A DNA stretch of 64,000 bases from positions 11,984,001 to 12,048,000 of the forward strand of contig JAFFJZ010000002.1 in assembly GCA_018340375.1 (NCBI GenBank). The letters run 5' to 3'. A program made the position numbers and the translations under genes. Below, piece by piece: positions 1-11,553 of the stretch; position 1 is the first letter of the stretch; each line of letters opens with the position of its first letter. The DNA is from Gonatopus flavifemur. Taxonomy: Eukaryota > Arthropoda > Insecta > Hymenoptera > Dryinidae. The notes under the pieces are model-generated. The model did no database searches and was not told where the DNA came from. It saw only the letters and a list, made by a program, of their open reading frames with translations.

Positions 1-200
1 ATTTCAATGTGAAGATTAAAAAATGGAAAAAACAAATTTGATCCAAACGTTTGCGTGAAGAAGATGACCCATTTTTGGATAAAAATTCGTCCACCCAAAC
101 CCGAATAACGAATATATGTATAGCGGAGAAAATTTTCTCCGAGATCACTTATTTTTCAAGAGAAAAATGAAAAAAAATGTTCAATTCAGATCTTTGCATC
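1..200. other. AT-rich sequence, no gene seen
   Basis: Low-complexity AT-rich DNA. A short run at 121-146 resembles a decayed GGAGAAAATTTTCTCC palindrome, probably a MITE relic. I see no coding potential. Confidence 0.5.
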
Positions 201-402
201 AAAAAGTAACTTTCAAATTTTGAATCCCGACATTGGGATTAAAAAATAATTTTTTAATTTCCAATCCCAACATTGGAATTGAAAAGTAATTTCTTTAATT
301 TTGATTCCCAATATCGGCATTAAAAAATAATTTATTCACTCCTCAATCCCAACATTGGGATAAAAAAATGACTTTTCAATTTTGAATCCCAAAATTTGGA
401 AT
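201..402. repeat. Tandem repeat, about 40-bp unit, five diverged copies
   Basis: A motif like AATCCCAACATTGGGATT recurs with its right edge at about 240, 280, 321, 361 and 401, so the period is 40-41 bp. Each unit holds a short palindrome (CCCAACATTGGG or a variant) joined by an A/T spacer of the AAAAAATAATTT kind. The units are diverged from one another, which suggests an old minisatellite or the interior of a palindromic element. Confidence 0.75.
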
Positions 403-755
403 GAAAATTGAAAATTCAATAGTTAATTCAAAATTTTTGAATAAAAAATTTCACAATCCTGGATCCGATGAATAGAACTGAATAATCTGTTGAAGATATA
501 ACGAAAAAGTGGAAATGGTATTATATTTTAAATGGTTTACTCAATTCTATTCATTGGAGGATGCGTTGGTTCGCTATTGTTTCAGTTTCATTATAATTTA
601 TAAATCCTGAATCCTGTTCTGAAGAATCGTTTTATACAATTTATATAAAATTTGTGTATAATTTTTAAAGATTCTGTACGAAAATCGTATATGAACCCCA
701 CAACCTTATTTTGGAAGACAAGATTATACACAACCTCTTGTTCTGAATTGACTCC
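403..755. other. AT-rich stretch, no gene
   Basis: No convincing coding sequence. An open frame beginning at 652 runs into the neighbouring hAT element and is taken as chance. Confidence 0.5.
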
Positions 756-763
756 CACGCAAG

Positions 764-2211
764 CAGGGACGTCTTTGGGGGGTGGCTCAAGGGTCTATAG
801 CCCAGGGCGGCAAATTTCAGGGGGCGGCAGAATTATAGAAGTTTTTTTCCAGTTATCAAATGCGTTCGAGCACAGAGGGAGCGGAGAATGTGAATTCAAA
901 TATTTTATGTTAATATATTCACAGTATTTAAATCATTTACTCACTTGTTAAACACTTAAAAATATACAAATGTGTTGATAACTCAGATTAAGTATTTGAT
1001 AATTGAACATGTAATCCATTTTATGGATATATTTACATGCTCTGAAGCGTTTTGAAAGCGGCTACAGGCTTCAAACTCTGAGTGGATCAAAATAAAACAT
1101 TGGAATTTAAAGTGTATGTACGGAAGTTGGATACATTCGAACATGATTTGTGCATGAACTCATCAAACCGCCGTGTATGGTTGTTTGAACTGTTCTATTC
1201 CTTACCCTGGTTCAAGTGTCATAGCAATTCATAAGAAAATGTTGTTATTATGAAACACTATGGATTTTGCAACACGATATTCATAAGTCAACCACGGAGT
1301 CCTATGAATTTCTGCTCATGAATGTATGTTCATGGGGATACATGATGAATCATAAACAGAAATTCATAGGACTTGCTGGTTTACTTATGAATATCCTGTT
1401 GCAAAATCCATAGTGTTTCATAATAAGAACATTTTCTTATGAATTGCTATGCGACGGAAATTCACGGGAATAATTTACGTATCAATCTGCTGTCAAAGTT
1501 TTTTGAATTAATGAAATTTTTTTTCAATGAATGAATTGTCATTATGTATTTTTTATTTGATTCAAACAAATTTCTCCAGGTAGCAATTTAACCTTTTTCA
1601 CAAGTTCGCATTTTCCTTTTCATCGGCAAGCATATCGTTATAATCTTTCCAACGGGAAGATTTTCCTAGAATTTCCCTGAAATACAATTTGTGAAATTTA
1701 ATGTGCGACTTTTGGAAAGTTCATATTTTCTTTCTATTCTTTGTTAGGTATTCAGAATCTGTCATCAATTTTCAAGTAAAATTCAACAGAAATATGGACC
1801 GTTTTATCTTTATTACAAACTTCAGAAATATTCTCAAATTTTAAGAAATACTCTCAGATTTGAGGAAAAATTCTGAAATTTTTATTCAAAATCACCATTC
1901 GATCTTGGCACCTCTAGAGCTTTAATTCCGGTACCTCGTTGATCCTATACACTTATATAAAAGTTTCTGATCAGATGGATAAGTTTATTCAATAATTCCG
2001 ATATTTTTTTCGATTAACGAAATGTAGGTTACCAATAGTTTATAATGCTAAATGTTTAATCCTGTTGAGTGTGTCAAAGTTTTATTAGTATCATAGTTTC
2101 CAAATAACATGAATACACCTGAGAGAATGATTGAAAATATTAATTCAGCTCAGGTTGGGGGCGGCGAAATATTATCAGCCCCTGGGCGGGGAAAACGTAA
2201 AGACGCCCCTG
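764..2211. mobile_element. Non-autonomous hAT-type DNA transposon
   Basis: The left end reads CAGGGACGTCTTT and the right end, reverse-complemented, CAGGGGCGTCTTT, so the two match at 12 of 13 positions. The octamer CACGCAAG lies immediately outside both ends (756-763 and 2212-2219) as a perfect 8-bp target duplication, the known signature of hAT transposition. GC-rich subterminal stretches with GGCGGC sit just inside each end. The 1,448-bp body has no transposase frame, so it would have been moved by a partner elsewhere. It has taken later insertions: a long palindrome at 1220-1451, and about 1700-1880 a stretch resembling the arm of the MITE at 13150-13330. Confidence 0.9.
1220..1451. repeat. 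Long near-perfect palindrome inside the hAT element
   Basis: Two arms of about 95 bp (1220-1314 and 1357-1451) are inverted copies with few mismatches around a 42-base centre. The outer ends read CATAGCAATTC and GAATTGCTATG. I could not find a target duplication. It is probably a foldback MITE inserted in the hAT body; if transcribed it would form a long hairpin RNA. Confidence 0.85.
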
Positions 2212-2219
2212 CACGCAAG

Positions 2220-2549
2220 GAGATACTTCTTTGACTCATCGAAAGTACAACCATGTGCAAAAACTTATATCACTATAGGAGTGGGTGATATTTAAAATAT
2301 CGATAACAACAAAGTAGTTGGAATGATACAAAATGTTAGAAACTCACAAAAAGCTTATTCGTTAGAATTTTCAAAAAAGTCACATTGTTTCATTTTTTCC
2401 GTTAATCTTTCACAGTCCCTGGAAGTCTAAGATCCAAGTAAACCAAGTGATTTCTGAATAGTTGGAATTTTTCAATCAAATTGTTATTGAAGCGATTTAA
2501 CTCATGTATTTGTTCATTTCCACATGATTTTGAAGAAAATGATCATCCA
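2220..2549. other. AT-rich stretch, no gene
   Basis: Nothing beyond AT-rich sequence and a small TTTAAAATATCGAT patch. Confidence 0.5.
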
Positions 2550-2645
2550 CACGGGAAAAAATAATTCACTGTGGTAGCTCTTTCGCGTACTTGATATTTG
2601 AATGACGAAAAAAATTGCTGCAAAAGCTAGATTTTAGCTCCTATG

Positions 2646-3608
2646 CACAATGAGCCTCAAGCCAAAAGAAGTTTGATGAAAATGTCGATAAAAAGGCTTT
2701 TCACCACTCTTTTTGGACACATCTGAAGCTTTAAAAACTGCTCAGAACAAAATCGCAGCTGATCCCTTTTCCAAGATACATCAAATTTAGGTTTTTGTAA
2801 TCCTTGAAAGACAGCATGAGACGGTAATTCACACTATTGAATATTTATACCACTCTTAGCTCAACCCAGAACCAACGACGTGGACGCAGTCTTTTTTGAA
2901 ATTTTTCTAAATTTCTAAATTTTTTCTGTCCTACTATTTTGGTATTATTCTACACTCGAATCACAAATCTTCTCGACTTCTTAACCCTAAATGTGCCTTG
3001 AAGAAAATTCAACAATCGCTTTCTTCAATCTCGCTGAATAAGTAGGGTCTTGAAGGATGTTGATTTTATATCGATCCCAACATTTCGAAAATTCTCTGTG
3101 AACTGATTCACCAGCTTGTTCCGACCATAAGCCCAGTCCACTTCTGCCCCAAAAGTGTAGACAGTGTTCTACATGTTTTAAGGTCACATGAATTTTCAAA
3201 GTTTCAGAAACCTCTAAAGTTTGAAAAGTTTCACGCAATTCATGTAAATGCTTTTTTTAGATCGGTACCGACTTCATTCGAAGAGAAACAATCTATGACC
3301 ACTTTATTCATGACTTTAAAAACAGAAACAAAGGGCATTAATTGCAAGATTCCAACATTTTTATGAATTTAGGGATCGAGAAGTTTGTCAACTTCTTTCA
3401 AAAGTTTTCGACAATTATTTCCTTCAAAGATTTCTCCGTGATAATTTTTTGCAATCAACTTCAACTTTTTTGGCCAAATCAGTGCTGTCTCTCGACTAAG
3501 AAGAGGAACCAAACCATTCCAAAATGAATGATTAACGAAGCCTCGCAGGATATGTAACTCAGGAATTATGCATTTCTGAATTCAGAATTTGGCTTGAGGC
3601 TCACTGTG
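2646..3608. mobile_element. Decayed DNA transposon with 21-bp inverted repeats and TATG duplications
   Basis: The left end starts CACAATGAGCCTCAAGCC and the right end, reverse-complemented, CACAGTGAGCCTCAAGCC; the repeat runs 21 bp with one mismatch. TATG lies on both sides (2642-2645, 3609-3612), a 4-bp duplication within the surrounding MITE. Four-base duplications with CAC-starting ends are known for Chapaev-like elements, and Sola elements also make 4-bp duplications, so those are candidates. The interior keeps a minus-strand coding remnant, so this is an internally deleted relative of a coding element. Confidence 0.8.
2987..3500 (-). pseudogene. Transposase-like C-terminal remnant
   Basis: The clearest frame is 2987-3238, about 83 residues, with SEQAGESVHREF, WDRYKI and a final SARLKKAIVEF. 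Upstream on the same strand another frame (about 3300-3500) carries WPKKLKLIAKNYHGE and a VFKVMNKVVIDCF segment, so at least one frameshift and several stops separate the parts. From memory, this block order (WPKKL, F..MNKVV, LGLWSEQ..E.VH..F...W.R.K) matches the end of a multi-copy protein carried by DNA transposons in aphids, ants and cnidarians, but I cannot name the superfamily with certainty. It lies wholly inside the TATG-flanked element, so it is that element's decayed gene. Confidence 0.6.
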
Positions 3609-3681
3609 TATGACAATAACTTTTCTTGACACAGCTAATTTTTAGCTATCCAAATATCAACCACGTCAATTTTTTTCCGTG

Positions 3682-4405
3682 CATCGAGTTATGTTGTACT
3701 CTTTGAAATGAATTGAAAAACTTTACTTCTTTACTCCTGAACAATTCGTCACACACCAGCCATTCAATTCATGTTGGTAATATTCTTATCAAGAACGATT
3801 TGAATTTCCGTTTCTTTTTCCCCTGTTGTTTTATTTGTAGGTGTTACGTGTCAGTTTATCTATGGATTTATCCTCTTTATAGTACCGTGTTACGTATACT
3901 TACGTGTATATCGATTCATGTTGCTTCAATTCTCTCTTGATGCTTTGGGATAGTTCCATTATGTTTATTTTGATGTTTAATATATTGAGTTTTGTCCAGT
4001 ATAATCTTATAATGTCATCCCTACTTACCGATTCTCAATGTATTTGCTGTTGAAACCCTTGCATTCGCACTTGGTTATACGAAGCCGTATTTATCGGTAG
4101 GGCCAGTCGACCAGTGAATAATTAACCTTCGTCGAAAACATGTGAAATAATACTGGGACGTGTAATTCGTTATAATTATCCGTTGTATACTCGTTAATCC
4201 AGGATCTATGAGGGGATTCCCCGCAGTGAAAATGAGAACTTTCATGTTCTGGTAATTTGGAAATAAAAACTGCCGATGAATATTCTTGCACACGCTGAGA
4301 AAACTCTTCAGTTGCGGTAATTAAGAACGACATAAAGTAGGAAATTTAAGTTGCCTGAACTAAAATTTTTTTTGTTGCAACAAAAATTCTTAGTTGAAGG
4401 GACTA
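3682..4405. other. AT-rich stretch, no gene
   Basis: Short chance frames overlap on both strands at 4075-4333. No domain, splice pattern or repeat was recognised. Confidence 0.45.
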
Positions 4406-4663
4406 CACGGAGAAAAATAAATTTTTGAAAATTACTACATTTCTACCAAATTGGCAGGATATGGAAAAATATCACTGTTATTGATAGACAGTGTAGTAAA
4501 AATGAACAACAAAATATTCTTCAGTACGAGCGTGCAAACTTCTGCATGATAAATCAAATTACACATTTTTACTACACTTCTATATCAATAACAGTGATAT
4601 TTTCTTTTATCCTGCCAATTCAGTAGGAATGTAGTTATTTGTAAAACTTTATTTTTCTCCGTG
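4406..4663. mobile_element. Palindromic MITE, CACGGAGAAAA ends, TA-flanked
   Basis: The ends CACGGAGAAAAATAA and TTTATTTTTCTCCGTG are inverted copies, and the long arms share blocks such as CACTGTTATTGATA and TATCAATAACAGTG. TA sits on each side (4404-4405, 4664-4665). 258 bp, no coding capacity. Confidence 0.9.
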
Positions 4664-4665
4664 TA

Positions 4666-5486
4666 TAATTAATATTAAGTTGAGGTCTTATTCCACTAAA
4701 ATTCATAGTCACAACAACTAAACAGTTTTTCAAATGCAGAGGAAAAAAGTTTGTTGAGCCAGCGAATCGAGGTATTGTTTAGTGTATAGAATAATAAATC
4801 CTTTTGCTAACCTAGCTACGAATCCGCTACCACAGCTAACCCAATTCCTGAGGAAGTAACATGATTTCACTACACTGTAAAAAATTTCTATAAATTTAGG
4901 TAAAGTAATTAAAATATATCTACTATGCAATGGTGGTAAATATCCCTCAAAGTTTGGAATTTTTAGTTGAATTTATAAAAAATTTCATATCCATGTATCG
5001 GAAATTGATTTCCCATCATCCAATGTATTTTTCTACAGTATAAAACAGCGGATTTTTGGCTGGATTAGCCAAATTTTCGGTATTAAACAAGGAGTAACGC
5101 ACAAATGTTGTTGCAAGTATCGAAATTTTTCATAGCAAAAAAATTTGCTGCTCCAGCGAAAGATACCCAAAAAATTGGATTCCACTATCGCAGTGAGTTA
5201 TTTTCCCCGTGCGAATATTGATTAAAATTTGAACTTCCGAAACTTCTCCAGTTCTGCACAATAATACATTCAATTCACTCTGATCTTTCACATTCTTGTA
5301 CACTGTAATTCATCATTCCCTCTGAATATTCGCATTTTTCAATCAATTCTGGATGGGATCCCTAGTAAAAATAATTATAGCGGTTGTCCAGCACCTTTTA
5401 AAGTACTAGTAGTTAAAAAAATCACTAGAAAGGGCTTTGACGTTAAATATGATGTGACTATGACGTGGCTAGAGTCATTTCTGCTA
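4666..5486. other. Relics of MITE-like sequence, no gene
   Basis: Partial copies of GCAA/AGCGA-rich MITE sequence lie at about 4735-4870 and 5035-5215, the second ending in TTTTCCCCGTGCG, a decayed terminal repeat. No complete element and no coding signal. Confidence 0.5.
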
Positions 5487-5705
5487 CACTGAGAAAAATC
5501 TGCACTGTAAAAATCAGGTTTCAATATAGTCATGTATTTGACGGTGAAAAATACATTATTTTGGTTATTATTACCATGAGTTACGGTGAAATTCAACACT
5601 GAAAAAGTACTTTTCACTTTTGAAAGGCTGGCTTCAGTTTTCATTATTCGACGGGTGAAAAATATACGAAATAGAGGTTATTTTTACATTTCATTTTTCT
5701 CAGTG
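5487..5705. mobile_element. MITE, CACTGAGAAAA ends, TA-flanked
   Basis: Starts CACTGAGAAAAAT and ends ATTTTTCTCAGTG with TA on both sides (5485-5486, 5706-5707). The interior is rich in ACGGTGAAA and its complement. 219 bp, non-coding. Confidence 0.85.
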
Positions 5706-5707
5706 TA

Positions 5708-6475
5708 GGGATTAGATTCAGATTTCATCAAAACAAAAATCTGCTAAACATGAAACCTATAAATACTTTCATTCAAATCAAAACAATCATAAAATCCAAT
5801 TCATCCTGCAGATATTTATTTCCAAATCTCAGCAGGTTCGGGTTGTAATACACAGAGAGAAATGTATAAGTCATTTTATTCCTAAAATCCACTCGAATCT
5901 CATTAGATTCGAATAAGTCCACTTGAATCAAATTTATTCGCTGTCGAGTAATGTTTAGTCACTTTTGCAGCGTATAATCCACTATCGTCGTTAAACGGAA
6001 TTACCTTGTGTGGTTCTTTGCCGATATATGGCCTCTCAAGCTCTAATTCCTTCTCCATTTCAGTCGGCTGTTGTTAATAATGAACAACAAGATCATCCGG
6101 TAGTCCGTTAGTAAAAGCTCATGATATTACCAAATGCTTTGTAATAGTCAGTGACTAAACTGTACTACAGGGTATAATCTTTGTTATTCCACTGGAACGT
6201 GAGCTTGCAATAGTCGGAAAAGTTTGCATGGTGGAGGCCGACAGCTCCCGCATTCTGGGATCAATGGCAGGTGTTATATACAAAGGAATAGGGATGGCGT
6301 CGTCCCATCGGCGCTTCACCTGGACGTCAGTAATCATTGTGTACACGCAAACGTCTAAATAATTCCTATTAGAAAGTGCCTTGGACAGTTTAAAAACCAT
6401 GTTGATGGAATTTCTTCACAATTCAGCATGATACAAATTAAATACGTACTAGGTGAAATCGTTTATCATCTCCTG
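5708..6475. other. Intervening sequence with a coding-like patch at 6155-6400
   Basis: The patch at about 6155-6400 is less AT-rich than its surroundings and open on both strands: 81 residues on the minus strand starting at 6400, and a comparable frame on the plus strand. I recognise no family on either strand. A CTTCTCCATTTCAG motif near 6050-6064 resembles a 3' splice site. It could be an old gene fragment or unique non-coding DNA. Confidence 0.3.
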
Positions 6476-6621
6476 CGCAGTAAAAAGTAAAACTTACTTC
6501 CAAATTTAATATCGGCTTATTTTGAGATGCAGCCAAAACTAGCCCTATTTCAGCTGAAAGTAAGCATCCAAAACAAATGCCGACATAATGGAAAAGACTG
6601 AATTTCAGTCAAGTTTTCGAG

Positions 6622-7468
6622 CACGGTGTATCATATAGGTGACACAAGTTCATATCTTGGCTGTATAAAGTTTTGTGATTTTAATGCTGCCTTTCACATT
6701 GCTATCACTAGCGGCGCCACCTGATTTTCATGTACAGGTCACGTGATTTTGTTTATATTTATACAACTTCACACCGTGAATATTCAAAATAATGGATTCT
6801 TGAAGGTTATTAATGATTGATCCAGAAAAACTTCCCGACAAATTAACAGAGAAAAATTGCAATTTCTCCATAGTTATCATATCTCAGCTTATGAGTATCA
6901 GGATAATACATGCCGTTGAAATTTTAATTGTTCATTCAAACAAATCTGTAGTTCGATACAAAAATATCGAAACTTGTAAGTCCTTGATTTTTCTGGTTAC
7001 TTTGGTTCAATCGTTACATTTCATTCAACAAAATTCACTTTGGTACACTTTCATTAGTTTTGAGTCAGAGTTTTCGGATGGAATTTTCAATTCAGGTTAT
7101 AAACATATTTATATACACATATACATATATGTATATGAATCACGTGACCCTACACTCAGTACATGTGGCGCCGCGGTGGTGATCGAAGAAAGGACAGCAT
7201 TAAAATCACAGTTATTTCCAGTGTTGCCAGAAGGTTACATTTGTTACATTTTACGTAACTTTCGACCCTCTCATGTAACATGAATGTAACATTTTTTCAA
7301 ACGTCAAACTTTAACGCAAGAATGCAAGGCTGAATATTGCCGCAAAATATCATGTAACTTTTGAACTGGAAATGTAACTTTTTTCTAATCTACATGTAAT
7401 ATTCGACCAAGGTGCTCTGGCAACACTGATTATTTCTGAAACTAATGTCACCTATATGATACACCATG
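6622..7468. mobile_element. hAT-type MITE with 20-bp perfect terminal repeats
   Basis: GGTGTATCATATAGGTGACA at the left is matched exactly in reverse at the right. Subterminal inverted copies of TGTGATTTTAATGCTG and of GCGGCGCCAC follow. Flanking octamers TTTTCGAG (6614-6621) and TTTTCAAG (7469-7476) agree at 7 of 8 positions, which fits an aged hAT duplication. It contains a short run of alternating AT/AC near 7110 and a second hAT-type MITE. A 156-codon frame crosses it and is not considered a gene. Confidence 0.85.
7219..7428. mobile_element. hAT-type MITE, CAGTGTTGCCAG ends
   Basis: CAGTGTTGCCAG at the left and CTGGCAACACTG at the right are perfect 12-bp inverted repeats. The flanks GTTATTTC and ATTATTTC match at 7 of 8. 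The interior is rich in GTTACAT and ATGTAAC, opposed words. It is the youngest of three nested elements here. Confidence 0.85.
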
Positions 7469-7524
7469 TTTTCAAGGGAGATGCAACCACCTTCAGTCAG
7501 ACTACTCAGACTTTTTACAGTGTA

Positions 7525-9035
7525 TTTCTGTATATTTCTTTTTCGTACCTACTTTCACACAGTATAGATAATTTATCGACCAAATTCGTTGTTAAAATCA
7601 TTAATTAATGAAAATATCTTATTCTTTCCCAGGGAATCTTCTGTGAATGAGATTATATATTTTCAGCACTGTGATTGAATGATCCTCAATGATGATGACC
7701 CTGATATTTGAATTCAATATTATAATTAAAATTTCACATAACGATCTCACGTTTGATGGGAAGAAGACGAGTTGTTAATCGACTAAACATCTATAATTAG
7801 TTTTTTCAACTCTTGTGAATTATACCACAGTTACTTCATTTATTTTGTCAATTTATGCGATCACTTATTCTCCAATGCAATGTATTTTCATGCAGCAATT
7901 TTCTAAATCCTAATGGTCACAAAATATGTAAAGTACCTTGGATGTGTGAAACGAGTATATCGTTCTTTAAACCTGAGGTAAATCCCAGTAACATGCGAAC
8001 GTGTAACATGTTGCATGTATTTCACGCATAACTTACCAATAATATTATAGGTGAACTAAAATTACTATATACGTATACTGACAATTTATTAGGTATTTTG
8101 CTTTCCGGAAAATCACGATGAACCATGACCCTGAGGTGTTTTCTTCGACTGTATTGGTTGCGTGCACCTTGTTTCGTCATGTTTTGAATAATTTTAATGA
8201 GAATATAAGTCTCATAAACATTATCATTACTGCAGAATCTGGTTCAAGTTGGATTTATGATACATTATCATTTCCGTACGGTATGGAATATCCAGAAGTT
8301 TGAAATTTATGCTCGTTGTTGTTGTTCTTCTTCTTCGGTAGAAGATTATAGGAGGATAATGCAATAAAGAATAAAGTGCAAGAGATGAAATACAATTCTA
8401 CAGTTATAATCGATTGAATAGTTTCTTCAACTCACAAATTGAAATACCAAAATGTTTTCCATTTTCTTGATTTATGTAATTTAATGTAATACGTGGGTGT
8501 AGAAAAATCGATTATTGCAATTCTTTCCTTCTTATCCCTTTCAGGACTACTGGCACATATTTGTGACATAAGTTTCGAAATTTTTCATGAAAAGTTTATT
8601 CGGTAAAGATCTTTTCATTGTGGTGCATCTCAAAGAAAAAGGTCCCAGTATGCACTATGAGAAAAAACCCAATAAATTCATCAAGTTTTGAGAATTAGCA
8701 TTTTGTTCATATTTTTTTTAGTAAAATTCTAATATAAAATGTTCTTCTCAAGAGCACTTAGAAGGAATGATTCAAATATCCTTGCACTTTTGGAATTCAG
8801 TGATAATATATGACAGAAATCTGTTGTATTCACTTTGAAAAATTGAGGGCGAAACCTCTTTTCAGGACGACAGCGCCAAATAGGTACCGTACTGTATTTG
8901 ATAAATTACAGGAGCTAAAAATTTGGTGAGGTGTAAATTAACGAAATTTCCGTTCTTCTCCTCTACGAACAGCCGTATAATTACTCCAATAATAATGTAC
9001 AAGATAATCTCAAAAAAATTACTGGAATTTTGTTA
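7525..9035. other. AT-rich stretch, no gene
   Basis: Only short frames, the longest about 61 codons at 8118-8303, with no recognisable motif. No repeats with clear ends. Confidence 0.45.
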
Positions 9036-9188
9036 CACTGTAAAAAGAAAGTCTTAAATTCAGCTCATTTCATGGCTGAATTTTCTATGATGCAAACAAA
9101 TTAAGCCAAACAAACAACTGCCGACACAATGGAAAAAGCATTGTCTGAAATTAAGATGCAAACAGATTAAGACTTTCTTCTTACAGTG
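9036..9188. mobile_element. Short MITE, CACTGTAAAAAG ends, TA-flanked
   Basis: CACTGTAAAAAGAAAGTCTT and AAGACTTTCTTCTTACAGTG form a 20-bp inverted repeat with one mismatch. TA flanks both ends. Interior words relate it to 6476-7522. 153 bp. Confidence 0.9.
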
Positions 9189-9190
9189 TA

Positions 9191-10934
9191 ATTGCGCCAA
9201 AAATGGTGGCAAATGTAGCATAAAAGAAGTAATTATTATAAATTTCTGCTACATTGAAATCATTCGATTGTTTTCAAAAGAAGTTACTTCTATTCCAAAA
9301 ACAAACAAATTATAATTTAAGGTAGCAGACATTTTTAATAATTACTCCTTTTTTGAGTTGTTCATCTACTGGTCCATCATTTTTTATGATTTCATTTAAT
9401 AAATGAATTTTACAATAAAATTTTATTATGAGAATTTATCAAATATATTCATATTCCGTGGTACGAATACGAACCAAAAGTTCGTGCGAAGACTTTTGAG
9501 AGACTGTGAAATGCTAAAGTGCATGAAGAACATTTTCATTGAAGAGTTAAGGATTCAAAAGTTATGTCTCGAGACGCTAAAGTTGTTGTGTCAAAAATAT
9601 GCGTATGAAATTCACAAACAGGCTTTTGGTTGGCAAAGAAAGTCACGAAGCTACGTAGTGATGGTGATTCGAACGACAGTACATGCAAATTTGCTTGGAA
9701 ACTATGTAACGGTGTGCTAAAACTCAATTCTTCGGGGCATCAAGATATAACACGCAGTTGAACGTATATGTTTGATATCGTTCCTTTTCTCCGTTCTAGC
9801 CTTGACACTGGACGTTCAATTCTCTTCGCAGATATGTGTAAGCAATGTATACAGGTTTTGCTGAATTCTTCTCGATGCGTGTTTTGAAAAAATAAATTGA
9901 AATGAAAGAAGAAATATTGATGAGAAATTTCATTATACCATCGAACACTGTTCACCAAAATTCATTCAAAGGGAAGGATTAATTATTCGCAAAACGAAAA
10001 ATAACTTCCTATTAGAGAACACCAAGGAAGAAGAGAATCATGGCGATTCGTGTCTTTTTCCTCCCACACATCTTTCTAGTTGGGTGGATATGAGAATGAA
10101 CAGGAAGAACTTTTCAAGATCAATGTGGCGAATCGGATGTACAAGAAGTTTTCATAGTTGTTGGAGTTGACTTGTATTTATCTTGACGTCACGTTCAGGA
10201 ATAAATGCGACATCGTTTTTTGTAGTTATAGCAAAGATAAATGAACCAAATTCACAAAAAATAACATGCTGAAACACAAGCTTTTAATGCAACAAATGTG
10301 ACACCATAACACTATTTTGCATTCTTTTCGTTGAAATCCAGTAAGAATTATCTTGTAATAGTTATCACTGCTGTCTTGTTGCCCAGGAGATTAACATTTG
10401 AAAAAATACAACACTCGATTGCCAATTTATTGGATAAAATTAGTGATTTTTAGAATAAGAATCGTTCTAGTAAATTACGCATGAGTGAGCCTTGGAGAAA
10501 AAAAATGTTGAATGAATGTAAAATTGATCAACGTACGAAGTAAGGTGTGAAATACATTGAATTGATGGAGAATGCACAATGTATAACTGATAGTATTGAG
10601 TTTTATAACGCAAGACTTTAAATGTCACAAGACTAAGTTTAGAACGAGGGATTAAAATTGAATTCAGCAAAATTGTTGAAGTGATAAATACGAATACATT
10701 GAATAAAGAATTTTTGTAAATTAACAACTCTCTAAAAAATCTCTGTAATGATAATTTTTGACATAAATAATCTAATAGCACACAATGTCAATTTTCCATT
10801 GAGGAAGTATCTAGAATAAATAATCTCTTTCATAATGATATAAAATGATTTTTTGCAAATAAATTCTCAACTATGACGAAATTTACACTGCTGTTGCAGT
10901 GAATTCTATCACAAGAACAAAATGATAATGTAAT
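9191..10934. other. AT-rich stretch, no supported gene
   Basis: A 105-codon plus frame (9403-9720) and a 104-codon minus frame (10467-10781) have no recognisable domain and ordinary composition; both look like chance. No repeat with clear ends was delimited. Confidence 0.4.
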
Positions 10935-10936
10935 AT

Positions 10937-11551
10937 CCCATGTAGAAATTGCCGGAGTTGACAAATCGCCCAGTACTGGAAAGGTTGTATTTGCCAGACT
11001 TCGGCAAAAACAACTGTTCCTGTTCAGGCCCATTACTGTTTTTCAACTGGCTGTACATGTTCGACGGAGTTGAGACGGTATTGGTTGGCGTGGACAGACA
11101 GTGTTGGGCCAGTAATGAATCAATACTGGCCGGAAAATACACGGATCGTAGTGTAACGGAGCCGCGCCAGTACTGTGCCAGAGTTGGGATAACCATTCAA
11201 TATATCCAATAGGCGATCGAGTGCCAGGATCGGTAGGGCAATGGCTAACTACAAAATCGGTAGTCGAACTACGTTAAAATTATGTCCATGGAAATCCGGC
11301 TGTTATGGTAAACCAAAGCGGCGCCAGTACTGAGCCAGAGTGCGGATTACTACTTCATAGATTTGATAGCCGACTATATGCCAGTATCAATATGGCACTG
11401 GCTGACTACGAAATCGATGTTGTATTGTCGTTAAAATTGTTGTACCGTCCAAACCACTGGCCCCATAAGGGCAAGGTTGGATTTGCCAGTACTGGCAACT
11501 CTGGCAACAGTACCGCGCCAGTAGCGGCCCGTGTGTACATTTCCACATGGG
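10937..11551. mobile_element. GC-richer element filled with CCAGTACTGG words
   Basis: CCCATGTAGAAAT at the left matches ATTTCCACATGGG at the right, with AT outside both (10935-10936, 11552-11553). More than ten copies or variants of GCCAGTACTGGC (GCCAGTAATG, CAATACTGGCC, GCCAGTACTGAGCCAG and others) lie in both orientations. Frames of 86-95 codons here are by-products of the repeat. Confidence 0.7.
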
Positions 11552-11553
11552 AT

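Larger units (their letters stand above)
2550..3681. mobile_element. MITE (CACGGGAAAAAA ends) split by another transposon
   Basis: The left end is CACGGGAAAAAAT and the right end ATTTTTTTCCGTG. The dinucleotide CA flanks both sides. Subterminal matches continue inward, with CTGTGGTAGCT near the left end and CACAGCTAATTTTTAGCTA near the right. The original element was only about 165 bp; the rest is the transposon at 2646-3608. The AGCT-rich interior matches the element at 60726-60994, so the two look like one family. Confidence 0.7.
6476..7522. mobile_element. MITE (CACTGTAAAAAGT family) split by nested insertions
   Basis: The right end is ACTTTTTACAGTG followed by TA; the left end reads CGCAGTAAAAAGT, mutated at the tip. 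The left part carries AACAAATGCCGACATAATGG, also present in variant form at 9036-9188 and near 36860, so these are one family. The middle is occupied by the hAT-type element at 6622-7468. Confidence 0.7.

Noticed and set aside
201..402. CRISPR array
   Set aside because: The 40-bp units are diverged and have no unique spacers, and the DNA is eukaryotic.
6813..7283. A 156-codon plus-strand frame
   Set aside because: It crosses a hAT-type MITE, an AT/AC-rich run and the start of a nested MITE, so it cannot be a single gene.
9403..9720. A 105-codon plus frame
   Set aside because: No motif, no splice or promoter context, and ordinary AT-rich composition.
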